From Micromonospora kangleipakensis (GTDB lineage: Bacteria > Actinomycetota > Actinomycetes > Mycobacteriales > Micromonosporaceae): 64,000 nt of DNA. Where the stretch lies: contig NZ_SHLD01000001.1 of NCBI RefSeq assembly GCF_004217615.1, positions 3,782,001 through 3,846,000 on the forward strand. Reading direction: 5' to 3'. The notes beneath the pieces were generated by a model. That model had not been told where the DNA came from, searched no databases, and was given only the letters and a program-made list of their open reading frames with translations. Position numbers and translations under genes: made by a program. Shown in pieces: positions 57,456 through 64,000 of this stretch. The number at the start of each line of letters is the position of its first letter. Position 1 is the first letter of the stretch.

Positions 57456-58403
57456 TCAGTGGGCGGTGGCGTGGTGGGCGGCGAGGACGTCGGCGCCGAA
57501 GTCGCTGGCCGGGCGGCGCAGGACGGTGTGCGCGTGGTTGCCGTCGTCGCTGGTGTTGTCGTACTCGATCAGCAGGTCGTCGCCCTGGACCCGGTAGTAG
57601 TGTCGCTGCCCCGGCCGGGTCGGGCCGGCCCAGGCGAAGTGCAGCTCCCCGCCGTCGAGCCGGTCGGCCTCCCGGGCGGCCAGCTCCGGCGGGAGGCGGT
57701 CGAGGTAGAGGGCGACGAGCTGATCGAGCAGCGCCCGGCCGGTCGCCGTGAGCCGGTTCCGGGGCACCCCGAGCGGGTCGAGCCGGCCGGGCGCGGTCGG
57801 CCGGGTGGCGCTGATGATGTCGGTGGGCGCCTCGTCCGCGACGATCGCGGCGGCCCGTCCCGCCGGTCCGAGCGCGTCGAGCAGCTCCCGGGCCAGGTCC
57901 TCCTCGGCGCCGAGCGGCCGGGAGACCGGCCGGCCGGCGTGCCGGACCGTGGCCGGGTTGGCGCCGAAGAAGAGCGGGGCGGGGGAGACCTGGTCGTCGA
58001 CCACGGTCATGCTCACCGAGAGGTGGTGCCCCTCGATCCGCCAGCCCCACCGGTCGTCGGCGGCCGGGTCGCCGAAGAGGGCCACCCAGTAGTCGCCGCT
58101 GTGTCGGCCGCGCCGCCAGCCCTCCGCCCGGTCGAGCACCTCCTCCAGGGCGATGATCGCCATCGCCTGCGCGTACGCCGGCGGGCTCAGCGCGGTGGCG
58201 AGCAGCCGGTGCGCCGCCTTGCGGGCCGCCACGGCCAGGTCGGCGAGGGGCACGCCGGGTCGGGGTCGGGGCCGGTACTCCAGCCACCGCCGGGCCGGCT
58301 CGTCGTCGAAGGCGTGGCCGGCGCGCCGCCGGCCCGACTCGTCGAGCGCCGCCAGCAGGGCGCTGGCCGCCGTGCGCATCTGCTCGGGTACGGGATCCTC
58401 CAC
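57456..58403 (-). CDS. DUF3500 family protein
   Basis: About 315 aa. Family traits are A-L-S-P-P-A-Y-A-Q-A-M-A-I-I, G-R-H-S-G-D-Y-W-V-A-L-F-G-D-P and G-W-R-I-E-G-H-H-L-S-V-S, then a C-terminal H-F-A-W-A-G and Y-D-N-T-S-D-D-G-N-H-A-H. The function is unknown. GTG 58403 is chosen over ATG 58379: TATACA lies six bases upstream and the ATG has no ribosome site. Confidence 0.85.
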   Translation of the reverse strand: MEDPVPEQMRTAASALLAALDESGRRRAGHAFDDEPARRWLEYRPRPRPGVPLADLAVAARKAAHRLLATALSPPAYAQAMAIIALEEVLDRAEGWRRGRHSGDYWVALFGDPAADDRWGWRIEGHHLSVSMTVVDDQVSPAPLFFGANPATVRHAGRPVSRPLGAEEDLARELLDALGPAGRAAAIVADEAPTDIISATRPTAPGRLDPLGVPRNRLTATGRALLDQLVALYLDRLPPELAAREADRLDGGELHFAWAGPTRPGQRHYYRVQGDDLLIEYDNTSDDGNHAHTVLRRPASDFGADVLAAHHATAH

Positions 58404-58409
58404 CGACCC

Positions 58410-58415
58410 TGTATA
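58410..58415 (-). promoter_or_regulatory. -10 box (TATACA) of leaderless DUF3500 gene
   Basis: On the minus strand TATACA is followed by six bases and GTG 58403, the best -10 match among the leaderless genes in this window. Confidence 0.5.
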
Positions 58416-58447
58416 CCGTCCCGGCGGTCGGCGCGCCGGCAGGTGGG

Positions 58448-58840
58448 TCAGCTCCGGCCGAGCGCCGCCAGCATCTCCGGCAGGTCGAAGAAGCGGGCCG
58501 TCTCCACCGCGGAGGGGCTGCCGTGGTCCGGGTCGGCGCCGGCGTCGAGCAGCGCCCGTATCGCCTCGGTGTTCTTCCGGAAGATCGCCGCGGCGAGCGC
58601 CGTCTGACCCCGGTCGTTGATCCGCGCGTGGTCGGCGCCCCGGGCCAGCAGCGCGGCCACGGTCGCCGGATGGGCGTGGTACGCGGCGAGGATCAGCAGC
58701 GTGTCGCCCTTTTCGTTGGTCATGTCGACCGGCAGGCCGGCGTCGACGTATCCGGCCAGCTCCTCGGTCGCCCCGCCGCGCGCCAGGTCGAACATCCGGT
58801 GCGCGAAGGCGAGCGTCTCCGCGTCGAGATCGTCGGTCAT
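58448..58840 (-). CDS. Ankyrin-repeat protein
   Basis: 130 aa with about three ankyrin units: K-G-D-T-L-L-I-L-A-A, R-G-Q-T-A-L-A-A-A-I and A-L-L-D-A-G-A-D-P-D. It is probably a small protein-binding adaptor. The ATG has TAGCCT six bases upstream and no Shine-Dalgarno. It lies upstream of the DUF3500 gene on the same strand and divergent from the cupin gene. Confidence 0.88.
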   Translation of the reverse strand: MTDDLDAETLAFAHRMFDLARGGATEELAGYVDAGLPVDMTNEKGDTLLILAAYHAHPATVAALLARGADHARINDRGQTALAAAIFRKNTEAIRALLDAGADPDHGSPSAVETARFFDLPEMLAALGRS

Positions 58841-58846
58841 CCGTCC

Positions 58847-58852
58847 AGGCTA
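58847..58852 (-). promoter_or_regulatory. -10 box (TAGCCT) of leaderless ankyrin gene
   Basis: On the minus strand TAGCCT is followed by six bases and ATG 58840, the same hexamer and spacing as at the lysozyme-like and ureohydrolase genes. Confidence 0.45.
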
Positions 58853-58910
58853 GTGGGACCCGGTCCGGCCGCGCCTGGTAGCTTGCCAGCCCGGCGCGCG
58901 GGAGGGGCGG

Positions 58911-59288
58911 ATGGACGATTCGGTGTACGTCGGCAACGCGGGCGTGGACGGGGCCACCGACACCGGCTGGCTGCTCGGCCATTTCAGGCCGCCGGGGGAC
59001 GTCCGGCACAGCACCGAGGTCGAGGTGAAGTGGGGCGTGCACCCGGCGGGGGAGGCCCGTGCACAGTGGGCCACCGGCGAGCGCCGCACCGCGCTGCTGG
59101 TGCTGATCAGCGGCCGGTTCCGGGTGGAGCTGCCGGATCGCACGGTGGTGCTCGGCACGCCCGGCGACTACGTGGTGTGGGGCCGGGGCGTCGACCATTC
59201 CTGGTACGCGGAGCGGGAGTCGGTGGTGCTGACGGTGCGCTGGCCGTCGGTGCCCGGCTACCGGGTGGGCCCGCCGCTGCTCCGCTGA
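58911..59288 (+). CDS. Cupin-fold small protein
   Basis: 125 aa. The middle has a beta-rich cupin pattern: K-W-G-V-H-P-A-G-E, V-L-I-S-G-R-F-R-V, and G-T-P-G-D-Y-V-V-W, H-S-W-Y-A-E. Some metal-binding His/Glu are present, but the full cupin motif is not. GGGAGGGG gives a strong ribosome site. The function is unknown. Confidence 0.7.
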   Translation: MDDSVYVGNAGVDGATDTGWLLGHFRPPGDVRHSTEVEVKWGVHPAGEARAQWATGERRTALLVLISGRFRVELPDRTVVLGTPGDYVVWGRGVDHSWYAERESVVLTVRWPSVPGYRVGPPLLR

Positions 59289-59325
59289 CCGGCCGACGCG
59301 ACGGCCGCAGCCGTCCCAGCATTCG

Positions 59326-59356
59326 GTATTACCTACTAAACCCATAGGGTTAGCCT
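59326..59356 (+). promoter_or_regulatory. AT-rich promoter/operator dyad before the cysteine dioxygenase gene
   Basis: A conspicuous less GC-rich patch contains the imperfect dyad CTAAACCC-ATA-GGGTTAG (59336-59353) overlapping a TACTAA-like -10. It is the clearest operator-like site in the window and precedes two sulfur genes, so a sulfur-responsive repressor is a reasonable guess (inference). Confidence 0.5.
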
Positions 59357-59407
59357 TCTATGGTGGAGGGGCACGCGCCGCTCCGCACCCGGGAGGACGA
59401 CCCGCCC

Positions 59408-59860
59408 ATGACCAGCGCACACCCCGTCGACCTGCTCGCCCTCGCCGCCCGGTACGCGGACCCGCCGCGGTGGCCGGTCCCGCTGCGCTTCGACCGGGCG
59501 CAGCGGTGGTACGCGCGGCTCGCGGCCAGGCCCGACCACGAGGTCTGGGCGCTGAGCTGGCTGCCCGGGCAGGGCACCGACCTGCACGACCACGGCGGCT
59601 CGTCCGGTGCCTTCCTGGTCGTCGCCGGCACCCTCACCGAGGAGACGGTCAGCGGCGGCCGGCTGCGTCCGCGCCGGCTGGCCGCCGGCGCCGGCCGGCG
59701 CTTCGGCGCCCGGCACGTGCACGTCGTGACCAACCGGGGCGACCAGCCGGCGGTCAGCGTGCACGTCTACCGGCCCGCGCTGCGCCGGATGACCCGCTAC
59801 CGGCTCCGCGACGGGCAGCTCCTGATCGCCGACGTGGCCGAGGCCGGAGTGGCGTGGTGA
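59408..59860 (+). CDS. Cysteine dioxygenase family protein (cupin)
   Basis: 150 aa. It oxidises cysteine, or a related thiol, to its sulfinate with non-haem iron. Ligand motif [11 protein letters not shown] gives two His; the third is in H-V-H-V-V-T-N. ATG 59408 has GGGAGG upstream at a longish distance; ATG 59360 is the alternative and would add 16 residues. A rhodanese gene follows on the same strand after 62 bases. Confidence 0.88.
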   Translation: MTSAHPVDLLALAARYADPPRWPVPLRFDRAQRWYARLAARPDHEVWALSWLPGQGTDLHDHGGSSGAFLVVAGTLTEETVSGGRLRPRRLAAGAGRRFGARHVHVVTNRGDQPAVSVHVYRPALRRMTRYRLRDGQLLIADVAEAGVAW

Positions 59861-59922
59861 ACCCGCCCGGCGCGCGACCCCTCCCGCCCGCAGACCCGAC
59901 ATCCGCCTGGAAGGACCCGACC

Positions 59923-60414
59923 ATGCCGCACACCCGGACCCGTACCGAGAGCTGTCCGGTCCCGCCGTCCGGCTCCCGAGGGATCGAGGAGATCCTCGCC
60001 GCCGCCCGCGCCCGGCTGCGCCGGCTCGACCCCGAGCAGGCCCACCTCGCGTACCGGTCGGGGGCGTTGCTGGTCGACATCCGGCCGGCGGGCCAGCGCG
60101 CCGCGCACGGCACCGTCCCCGGTGCCCTCGCCGTGGAGCGCAACGTGCTCGAGTGGCGGTTCGACCCGCGCTGCCCGGCCCGGCTGCCCCAGGCCGTCGA
60201 CTACGACGTGCCGGTGGTGATCCTCTGCCAGGAGGGCTACACCTCCTCGCTGGCCGCCGCCGCCCTCCAGGAGCTCGGCCTGTACCGGGCCACCGATGTG
60301 GCCGGCGGGTTCGCCGCCTGGCGCATCGCCGGGCTGCCCACCCTCGGTCCCACCCCGCCGCACCGCCCCACGTCCGCCGCGCCCCCGGTCACCGCCGGCC
60401 GGGCACCCCGCTGA
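59923..60414 (+). CDS. Rhodanese-domain sulfurtransferase
   Basis: 163 aa. A single rhodanese domain with L-V-D-I-R-P (first motif) and the active-site loop I-L-C-Q-E-G-Y-T-S, whose cysteine would carry the persulfide. The [11 protein letters not shown] ending is typical. A 50-residue leader and a Pro-rich tail flank it. GGAAGGA is at a good distance from the ATG. With the dioxygenase it forms a probable sulfur-handling operon. Confidence 0.9.
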   Translation: MPHTRTRTESCPVPPSGSRGIEEILAAARARLRRLDPEQAHLAYRSGALLVDIRPAGQRAAHGTVPGALAVERNVLEWRFDPRCPARLPQAVDYDVPVVILCQEGYTSSLAAAALQELGLYRATDVAGGFAAWRIAGLPTLGPTPPHRPTSAAPPVTAGRAPR

Positions 60415-60467
60415 CCGTCGCGCCGTACCTCGGCGTGGCGGGCGCGACCGCCAGCTCAGGAGGCCCC

Positions 60468-61073
60468 ATGTCCGTCGTCGCCATCTCCCCGCGTCCACAC
60501 CGGCCCGGCCGTACCGACTGGGCCGCGCCGCCCCGGCCCCGCACCGAGCCGACCCTGACCATCACCCTCGAGATCGCCGCCGGTGCGCTGACGCCCGGCC
60601 TGGCCCGGCTGGTCGATCTGCTCGGCGAGCTGGCCGAGACGGGCGAGGGGGTGCTCCACCACGAGACCTCGGGCCCCGCCCTCGCCGGCCGGCCGCGCGC
60701 CGCTGTCCCGATCGGCCCGCCGACGCACCCCGCCCTGGTCGCCGGGCCGCCGGCCCCGCAGGCCGGTCCGGACCCGGTACGGATCCTGGCCGGCTCCCGG
60801 ATCGTCCGCCAGGGTCCGCGGGAGATCCCGCTGACCCGGATCGAGTACGACCTGCTGCTCTTCCTCGCCGAGCACCCGCGTCGGGTCTTCACCCGCCGGC
60901 AGCTGCTCGCCGGCGTCTGGGGCTACGAGCACGCGGTGGCGCGCACCGTGGACGTGCACGTCCGCCGGCTGCGCGCCAAGCTCGGCGCCGACACCCCGCT
61001 GGTGACCACGGTGTACGGCGTGGGCTACCGGCTCGCCGACGAGGCCCGCGTCGAGGTGGACCGGGAGCGCTGA
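60468..61073 (+). CDS. Receiver-less OmpR-type winged-helix regulator, copy 1
   Basis: 201 aa. The C-terminal ~100 residues are a Trans_reg_C winged helix: [33 protein letters not shown] and T-V-Y-G-V-G-Y-R-L. The N-terminal ~95 residues are not a receiver and contain [10 protein letters not shown], which recurs in the next regulator. AGGAGG precedes the ATG. It follows the rhodanese gene after 53 bases. Confidence 0.88.
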   Translation: MSVVAISPRPHRPGRTDWAAPPRPRTEPTLTITLEIAAGALTPGLARLVDLLGELAETGEGVLHHETSGPALAGRPRAAVPIGPPTHPALVAGPPAPQAGPDPVRILAGSRIVRQGPREIPLTRIEYDLLLFLAEHPRRVFTRRQLLAGVWGYEHAVARTVDVHVRRLRAKLGADTPLVTTVYGVGYRLADEARVEVDRER

Positions 61074-61410
61074 GCCGACGGGCGGACCCCTCGCCGCGCC
61101 GGTGCCCGGGGTCGGATCCGCCGCCCCGGGCGCCCGGCGTCCGCGCGTTCTCCTCGCCGCGTGAGCAGCGGCCCCGCGACCCCACCGGCCAATGTGAACC
61201 GGCCGGGGACCCCCCTTAACGGGCCAACTCGACGACTCTGCTGTAATCATCCTGCCTCGCACGGAGAGCGAGCGGGTGGCTCCGATGTGTTCGTCAATTG
61301 TCACATTCATGCAACGTAGCCGCCCCTTGACCCTCGCACAGGCGCCGGGAAGCATCGATGAAGCGGCGTCCCGGGCCGTGGGGAGATACCCGGACCAGCC
61401 AAGGAGGACC
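61074..61410. other. 337-bp region between the two winged-helix genes
   Basis: The first half is GC-rich without structure that I can see. TGTAAT at 61242-61247 is a fair -10 for the second regulator, giving a ~160-nt leader. The leader contains a less GC-rich stretch at about 61285-61325. No gene is convincing here. Confidence 0.4.
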
Positions 61411-62019
61411 ATGTCGGTCAGCCCCGCCTCGTCGCGCGCCGGATGGCATACGTCCCAACCCGCGGTTCCCGGTCGTCCCCCCGGGGGCCAGCGCCGCCCC
61501 GCGAACACGGCCGCACCCGTGCTCACGGTGACCCTGTCCATCCCGCTCGCCTGCGAGGAGTCCCTGACCCCACCCGCGCGCCGGCTGCTGGAGGCCGCCC
61601 GGGAGATGCTGGAACGCGGTGACGCGGTCATCACCAGCGGCGCCGGCCCGGTGGAGCGGCGCGCCGACCCGGTGCCGGCCGGCCGGTCCCCGTCCCGCCC
61701 CCTCGCACCGACCATCCCGACCCTGCACATCCTGGCCGCCTCCCGCTCGGTGCTGCGCGACGGTGAGCCGCTGCCGCTGACCCGGCTGGAGTTCGACCTG
61801 CTGCTGCACCTGGTCGCCCACCCGCGCCGGGTCTTCACCCGGCTGCAGCTGCTCAACGCGGTCTGGGGGTACGAGCACGCCGGCGTCCGCACGGTGGACG
61901 TGCACGTCCGACGGCTGCGCGGCAAGGTCGGTGTGGACGTCCCCCTGGTCACCACCGTCTACGGCGTCGGCTACCGGCTCTCCGACGACGCCCGCGTCAC
62001 CATCGACCGCACCGGCTGA
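61411..62019 (+). CDS. Receiver-less OmpR-type winged-helix regulator, copy 2
   Basis: 202 aa, paralogue of the preceding regulator. The winged helix is nearly the same ([33 protein letters not shown]). The N-terminal half shares the L-T-V-T-L-S-I-P strand but has diverged. AAGGAGG lies close to the ATG; longer in-frame upstream starts have no such site. It probably arose by tandem duplication. Confidence 0.88.
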   Translation: MSVSPASSRAGWHTSQPAVPGRPPGGQRRPANTAAPVLTVTLSIPLACEESLTPPARRLLEAAREMLERGDAVITSGAGPVERRADPVPAGRSPSRPLAPTIPTLHILAASRSVLRDGEPLPLTRLEFDLLLHLVAHPRRVFTRLQLLNAVWGYEHAGVRTVDVHVRRLRGKVGVDVPLVTTVYGVGYRLSDDARVTIDRTG

Positions 62020-62069
62020 GCCAGCCGGGTCCTTGGTCGGCCACCGGCCCGGCCGGGCACCATGGTCGG

Positions 62070-62708
62070 ATGCGCGCCCGTCCGATCACGCCCGACAGAC
62101 TCGTCGCCGAGCTGACCGACCGGCTCGCCGGCACCGCCGTGCCGGGCCGGCTCCGGGTGGCCGTCGACGGTCCGCCGGCGGCCGGCCCCGACGCGCTGGC
62201 CGCGGCCCTGGTCGACCCGCTGCGTGCCGCCGGGCGCCCGGTGCTGCACGTGCTCGCCGCCGACTTCCTCCGCCCCGCCTCGCTCCGGCTGGAACAGGGC
62301 CGCACCAACCCCGACGCCTACTACGAGGGCTGGGTCGACGAGACCGGGCTGCGCCGGGAGGTGCTCGACCCGGCGGGCGCGGACGGGTCGGGCCGGCTGC
62401 TCCCGTCGCTCTGGGACGCCGCCACCGACCGGGCCAGCCGGGCCGGGTACGTCGAGCTGCCCGCCGGTGGCGTAGTGCTGGTCAGCGGGGCGCTGCTGCT
62501 CGGCGGCGGGCTGCCCTTCGACATCACCGTGCACCTGGCGCTCTCCCCGGCCGCGCTGGCCCGGCGTACCGACCCGGAGCTGCGCTGGACGCTGCCCGCC
62601 TTCGCCCGGTACGCCGACGAGGTCGCTCCGGCCTCCTTCGCCGACGTGGTGGTCCGGGTCGACGACCCCCGCCACCCGGCCGTGGTCGAGCCCGGGGATG
62701 CCGGCTGA
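62070..62708 (+). CDS. Uridine kinase-like P-loop protein
   Basis: 212 aa. Related actinobacterial proteins are called uridine kinase. The start V-A-V-D-G-P-P-A-A-G-P-D lacks the Lys of a normal Walker A (G-x-x-x-x-G-K-S/T), so ATP use is doubtful. A-D-F-L-R-P-A-S-L-R-L-E resembles the uridine-kinase aspartate region. No Shine-Dalgarno is visible. Confidence 0.75.
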   Translation: MRARPITPDRLVAELTDRLAGTAVPGRLRVAVDGPPAAGPDALAAALVDPLRAAGRPVLHVLAADFLRPASLRLEQGRTNPDAYYEGWVDETGLRREVLDPAGADGSGRLLPSLWDAATDRASRAGYVELPAGGVVLVSGALLLGGGLPFDITVHLALSPAALARRTDPELRWTLPAFARYADEVAPASFADVVVRVDDPRHPAVVEPGDAG

Positions 62709-62808
62709 GCGGCCCGGCCGGCGAACCGGACGGCAGCGACGTCGACGGGCGAAAAAATCGGCGGTTTGATCCTTTCCGGCTGCGGGTAATCGCCCCGCTC
62801 ACAGAGCA

Positions 62809-62824
62809 CGGGTGATCTCACCCG
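62809..62824. promoter_or_regulatory. Operator-like perfect dyad (7-bp arms)
   Basis: CGGGTGA-TC-TCACCCG is a perfect dyad 74 bases before the DksA-type gene start. Confidence 0.4.
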
Positions 62825-62840
62825 GGCATCGACGGACAGG

Positions 62841-62864
62841 TCCGGGGCGTTACACCGCCCCGGA
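62841..62864 (+). other. 9-bp stem-loop before the DksA-type gene
   Basis: TCCGGGGCG pairs perfectly with CGCCCCGGA around a TTACAC loop. It may be a weak terminator for the upstream gene or a leader structure. There is no U tract. Confidence 0.5.
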
Positions 62865-62897
62865 ACCGATGTGAGGCCCCACGAAAGGCAGGCAGCG

Positions 62898-63296
62898 ATG
62901 CTCGTCCACGACACGGTAGCCACGGGCCGGTCCCAGGCGGAGATCGACCAGATCCGGCAGTCCCTGCGGTCGCGCTACGACGAGCTGACCGCGGAGTACG
63001 ACCAGGCCGTCCTGCAGAGCCAGGTGCTGCGCCTGGTGGAGGTCGGCGACACCGCCGGCGACGACCAGGCCGACAGCGGCACCAAGACGGCCGAACGGGA
63101 CACCGCGCAGTCCCTGCTGCGCACCATCCTGGACCGTCGCGCCCAGTTCGAGCACGCGCTGACCCGGCTCGAGGAGGGCACCTACGGGTTCTGCGAGGGT
63201 TGCTCCGCGCCGATCCCGGTGGAGCGGCTGGAGATCTTCCCGTCCGCCACCTCCTGCGTGGCCTGCAAGCAGACCCGGGAGCGGCGGGCTGCCTGA
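62898..63296 (+). CDS. DksA/TraR-type C4 zinc-finger protein
   Basis: 132 aa. An N-terminal coiled-coil region (~10-90) is followed by the C4 zinc finger C-E-G-C ... C-V-A-C, with the typical G-x-Y-G-x-C-E-x-C lead (T-Y-G-F-C-E-G-C). DksA-like proteins enter the RNA polymerase secondary channel; actinobacterial members are less understood. The D-x-x-D-x-A tip is not clear. ATG 62898 is used, preceded by AGGCAGG. Confidence 0.88.
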   Translation: MLVHDTVATGRSQAEIDQIRQSLRSRYDELTAEYDQAVLQSQVLRLVEVGDTAGDDQADSGTKTAERDTAQSLLRTILDRRAQFEHALTRLEEGTYGFCEGCSAPIPVERLEIFPSATSCVACKQTRERRAA

Positions 63297-63343
63297 GCGC
63301 CGCCCGAGTTGCCGGTCGGTCCGACGCGCGGTGGACTCCACCC

Positions 63344-64000
63344 ATGGGTGAGATCAAGGTGGGCACCGCCTCGTGGACCGACCGGACCCTGCTCGACTCC
63401 GGCTGGTACCCGCAGACCGCGGACACCCCGGAGAAGCGGCTGGCCTACTACGCCCGGCAGTTCCCGCTGGTCGAGGTGGACGCCACCTACTACTCGCCGC
63501 CCGCCGAGCGGACGGCGCAGCTCTGGGTGGCCCGCACCCCGCCCGGGTTCACCTTCAACATCAAGGCGTTCAGTCTGCTGACCGGGCATCCGACCCGGGT
63601 CGCCGCGCTCTACAAGGACCTGCGCCCGGAGACCGACAAGAAGAACGTCTACCCGGACGACCTGCCGCCGCAGGCGTACGAGGAGGTCTGGACGCGTTTC
63701 CTGTCCGCCCTGGACCCGCTGGTCGAGGCGGGCCGGCTCGGCGCGCTGCTGTTCCAGTTCCCGCCCTGGTTCACCATCAAGCGGGACAACAAGCAGTACC
63801 TGCTCGAGGTGGCGAAGCGGTGCGCCCCGCTGCGCCCGGTCTTCGAGTTCCGGCACGCGTCCTGGTTCGACGGGGCGAACCGGGACGAGACGCTGGGCTT
63901 CCTGCGCCAGCACCGCCTGGCGTACGTCTGCGTAGACATGCCGCAGGGGCACCGGTCGTCGGTGCCGCCGGTGCTGGCCGCGACCGCGGACCTGGCGGTG
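63344..64000 (+). CDS. DUF72 family protein, 3' end cut by window
   Basis: An open frame from ATG 63344 runs past the end of the window (219 codons visible). The start G-E-I-K-V-G-T-A-S-W-T-D, followed by F-P-L-V-E-V-D-A-T-Y-Y and F-N-I-K-A-F, then L-L-F-Q-F-P-P-W-F and F-E-F-R-H-A-S-W, are DUF72 (TIM-barrel, YecE-like) signatures. The function of the family is unsettled. A GGTGGA element lies upstream, without a strong ribosome site. Confidence 0.9.
   Translation, partial: MGEIKVGTASWTDRTLLDSGWYPQTADTPEKRLAYYARQFPLVEVDATYYSPPAERTAQLWVARTPPGFTFNIKAFSLLTGHPTRVAALYKDLRPETDKKNVYPDDLPPQAYEEVWTRFLSALDPLVEAGRLGALLFQFPPWFTIKRDNKQYLLEVAKRCAPLRPVFEFRHASWFDGANRDETLGFLRQHRLAYVCVDMPQGHRSSVPPVLAATADLAV

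Noticed and set aside
57421..57458. GC-rich inverted repeat near the DUF3500 stop considered as a terminator or IS end
   Set aside because: The arms are imperfect and overlap the stop codon; the evidence does not distinguish it from chance in GC-rich sequence.

Overview
The window is very GC-rich DNA with dense genes, many GTG starts and leaderless genes. The protein families (actinobacterial SecA2, ANTAR, Rv2629-type factor, TreYZ/GlgX, GpgS-like glycosyltransferase, TrcRS-like two-component pair, SigB-type sigma factor) point to an actinomycete. Micromonosporaceae (Micromonospora or a close relative) fits best. This assignment rests on family content and style, not on a search. I saw no tRNA, rRNA or CRISPR array.

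Layout. 0-2.5 kb: signalling genes (B12-binding protein cut by the window edge, STAS protein, receiver-only regulator, DivIVA-like coiled-coil protein). 2.5-7.6 kb: lysozyme-like secreted protein, endonuclease/exonuclease/phosphatase-fold protein, OsmC/Ohr, soluble Ser/Thr kinase, small protein, ApbE-like protein coupled to an SDR stump. 7.8-13.8 kb: OmpR-type regulator and histidine kinase, then a GT39 membrane glycosyltransferase and a GT2-GtrA fusion. 13.8-15.8 kb: ureohydrolase, AraC regulator, VOC protein. 16-19.6 kb: 48-aa protein, SAM methyltransferase, membrane sulfatase-like protein. 19.8-21.1 kb: citrate synthase, strong terminator, long inverted repeat. 21.3-29.2 kb: GT4 glycosyltransferase divergent from the glgX-treY-treZ operon (glycogen to trehalose). 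29.3-37.3 kb: glutamate-cysteine ligase-like enzyme, DUF3817, dehalogenase-like hydrolase, membrane protein, Rv2629/Balon-like hibernation factor coupled to a ThDP enzyme, HO-like iron enzyme and CDGSH protein; a second copy of the inverted repeat lies at 37 kb. 37.5-43.8 kb: unknown 480-aa protein, sigma factor fused to a STAS domain, cytochrome oxidase subunit I, STAS-HATPase fusion, DUF4383. 43.9-48.5 kb: GT4, GpgS-like GT2, Gfo/Idh/MocA and MDR dehydrogenases. 48.6-57.4 kb: ABC exporter split by a 25-bp tandem duplication, secA2, GAF-ANTAR, DUF2231, a frameshifted methyltransferase and a decayed IS607-type element. 57.4-64 kb: DUF3500, ankyrin and cupin proteins, cysteine dioxygenase plus rhodanese behind a palindrome, two paralogous receiver-less winged-helix regulators, uridine kinase-like protein, DksA-type zinc finger protein and a DUF72 protein cut by the window end.

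How genes work together. The clearest functional unit is GlgX-TreY-TreZ, which debranches glycogen and turns maltodextrins into trehalose. The clearest regulatory theme is partner switching: three STAS-containing proteins are present, two as unusual fusions that lack the normal phospho-acceptor serine. The most striking sequence-level events are four independent frame disruptions between 49 and 57.4 kb. At least ten genes have a -10-like box 6-8 nt before the start codon and no Shine-Dalgarno, as expected for leaderless transcripts.
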